Positions 4,734 to 5,189 of a DNA stretch of 5,189 bases are shown here, one piece after another. Numbering within the stretch: position 1 is the first letter of the stretch; each line of letters starts with the position of its first letter. Below the pieces are notes generated by a model. It was not told the DNA's origin. It saw only the letters and a list, made by a program, of their open reading frames with translations, and did no database searches. Source of the stretch: Pyrinomonadaceae bacterium (GTDB taxonomy: Bacteria; Acidobacteriota; Blastocatellia; Pyrinomonadales; Pyrinomonadaceae); the NCBI GenBank assembly GCA_013813825.1, contig JACCRA010000545.1:1-5189 (forward strand), given 5' to 3'. The position numbers and the translations under genes are program-made.

Positions 4734-5189
4734 TCAAGCTCCGCGCGACAGGTAGATCACTTTTTGACGAACGCCGTCTCGCGCCGGACGGCGGCTCCAG
4801 ATGACGAGGGTTAGGCGGACGAGCAAGTACGGCGAGGTGTCCGGCTGCCGCAAACTTCGACAGAGCCGGACGATGTCGTGGCGAAAAAGCGCGCCGACGA
4901 AAAGGCGGCGCTGGATTTTCAGGCGTGCTTCTTCGTACCGCAGCACCTCGACGAGCCACGGCGGAGCGCACAGTTCCGCGTCGGACAGACTCCTTAAGAA
5001 TTTGGCGAAGCCCAGCGCGTCCGCGAGATGTTTTTTGCTTCCGGCGGGAAGGCACGTGCCGGCATGGCGCTCAAAGAGGTGGGTGAAATTCGCGCCGAGG
5101 AGTTGGCCTGTTAGCGGCAACAGCTTGGCGACTTCATGCCGTCGCTTGCCGCGCAACGAGTTGGCGAAAAGGTTGAGTTGGGCGGTTGA
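4734..5189 (-). CDS. C-terminal part of an unrecognised protein, 5'-truncated by window edge
   Basis: The frame is open from the right edge (5189) to a TGA at 4734-4736, giving 151 visible residues. The TTG at 5154-5156 is only an internal Leu codon, because the sequence upstream of it (STAQLNLFANSL) reads as continuous protein. The visible part is basic and predicted mostly helical. It begins with LFANSLRGKRRHEVAKLLPL (about residues 7-26), then GANFTHLFERHAG, a Gly/Ser-Lys turn, a helix with ALGFAKFLRSL, and PPWLVEVLRYEEARL. It ends in an arginine-rich tail, VRLTLVIWSRRPARDGVRQK. There are no membrane helices or recognisable catalytic motif. The layout (RR..v..lLP.T..llg..f..lF, then PWL.e..ryE) reminds me of the SCO6045-like/DUF2063-like C-terminal domains of unknown function, but that is a memory-based guess. 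It lies upstream of def on the same strand, separated by 173 nt, so co-transcription is uncertain. Confidence 0.65.
   Translation of the reverse strand, partial: STAQLNLFANSLRGKRRHEVAKLLPLTGQLLGANFTHLFERHAGTCLPAGSKKHLADALGFAKFLRSLSDAELCAPPWLVEVLRYEEARLKIQRRLFVGALFRHDIVRLCRSLRQPDTSPYLLVRLTLVIWSRRPARDGVRQKVIYLSRGA

Noticed and set aside
4720..5055. Minus-strand open frame of 111 codons overlapping the right-hand gene
   Set aside because: It overlaps the better-structured frame 4734-5189 on the same strand, and its Arg/Pro/Ala-rich translation is typical of an out-of-frame reading.

Overview
The window looks like ordinary chromosome from a GC-rich, free-living bacterium. Five of its six genes lie on the minus strand and one on the plus strand. 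Three minus-strand genes are confidently recognised: peptide deformylase (def), an L-glutamate gamma-semialdehyde (P5C) dehydrogenase of the RocA/PruA type, and methionyl-tRNA formyltransferase (fmt). My best guess at the lineage is Acidobacteriota (Blastocatellia-like). It rests on protein flavour and on intergenic heptanucleotide repeats of a kind also known from cyanobacteria. This is inference and could be wrong.

Layout, left to right. Positions 1-546 (+) hold the 3' part of a DUF2382 (YsnF/AvaK-type) stress-protein gene whose start lies outside the window. Positions 547-668 are a convergent spacer with a perfect 13-bp hairpin. Positions 669-1601 (-) are fmt. Positions 1602-1749 are a spacer filled almost entirely by an imperfect palindrome of in-phase 7-bp units. 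Positions 1750-3339 (-) are pruA/rocA. Positions 3340-3557 are a spacer with a second short heptamer tract, a leader hairpin and two abutting small palindromes. Positions 3558-4016 (-) encode a small heptad-repeat, probably coiled-coil, protein that contains a 21-bp minisatellite. Positions 4045-4560 (-) are def. Positions 4561-4733 are a spacer in which I found no convincing promoter or RNA. Positions 4734-5189 (-) are the 3' end of an unrecognised gene that runs off the right edge.

Read in the direction of transcription (right to left), the order is: unknown gene, def, coiled-coil gene, pruA, fmt. Def and Fmt act at opposite ends of the same cycle: Fmt formylates the initiator Met-tRNA and Def removes the formyl group from nascent proteins. 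In many bacteria the two genes are adjacent. Here they share an orientation but are separated by a repeat-protein gene and an amino-acid catabolism gene. The def and coiled-coil genes are 28 nt apart and probably co-transcribed. The 218-nt and 148-nt spacers further down leave it open whether pruA and fmt belong to the same transcript.

I see no CRISPR array, tRNA, rRNA, transposase or phage gene, and no clear undescribed system. The most unusual structures are the heptamer palindrome between pruA and fmt and the 21-bp repeat array in the coiled-coil gene.
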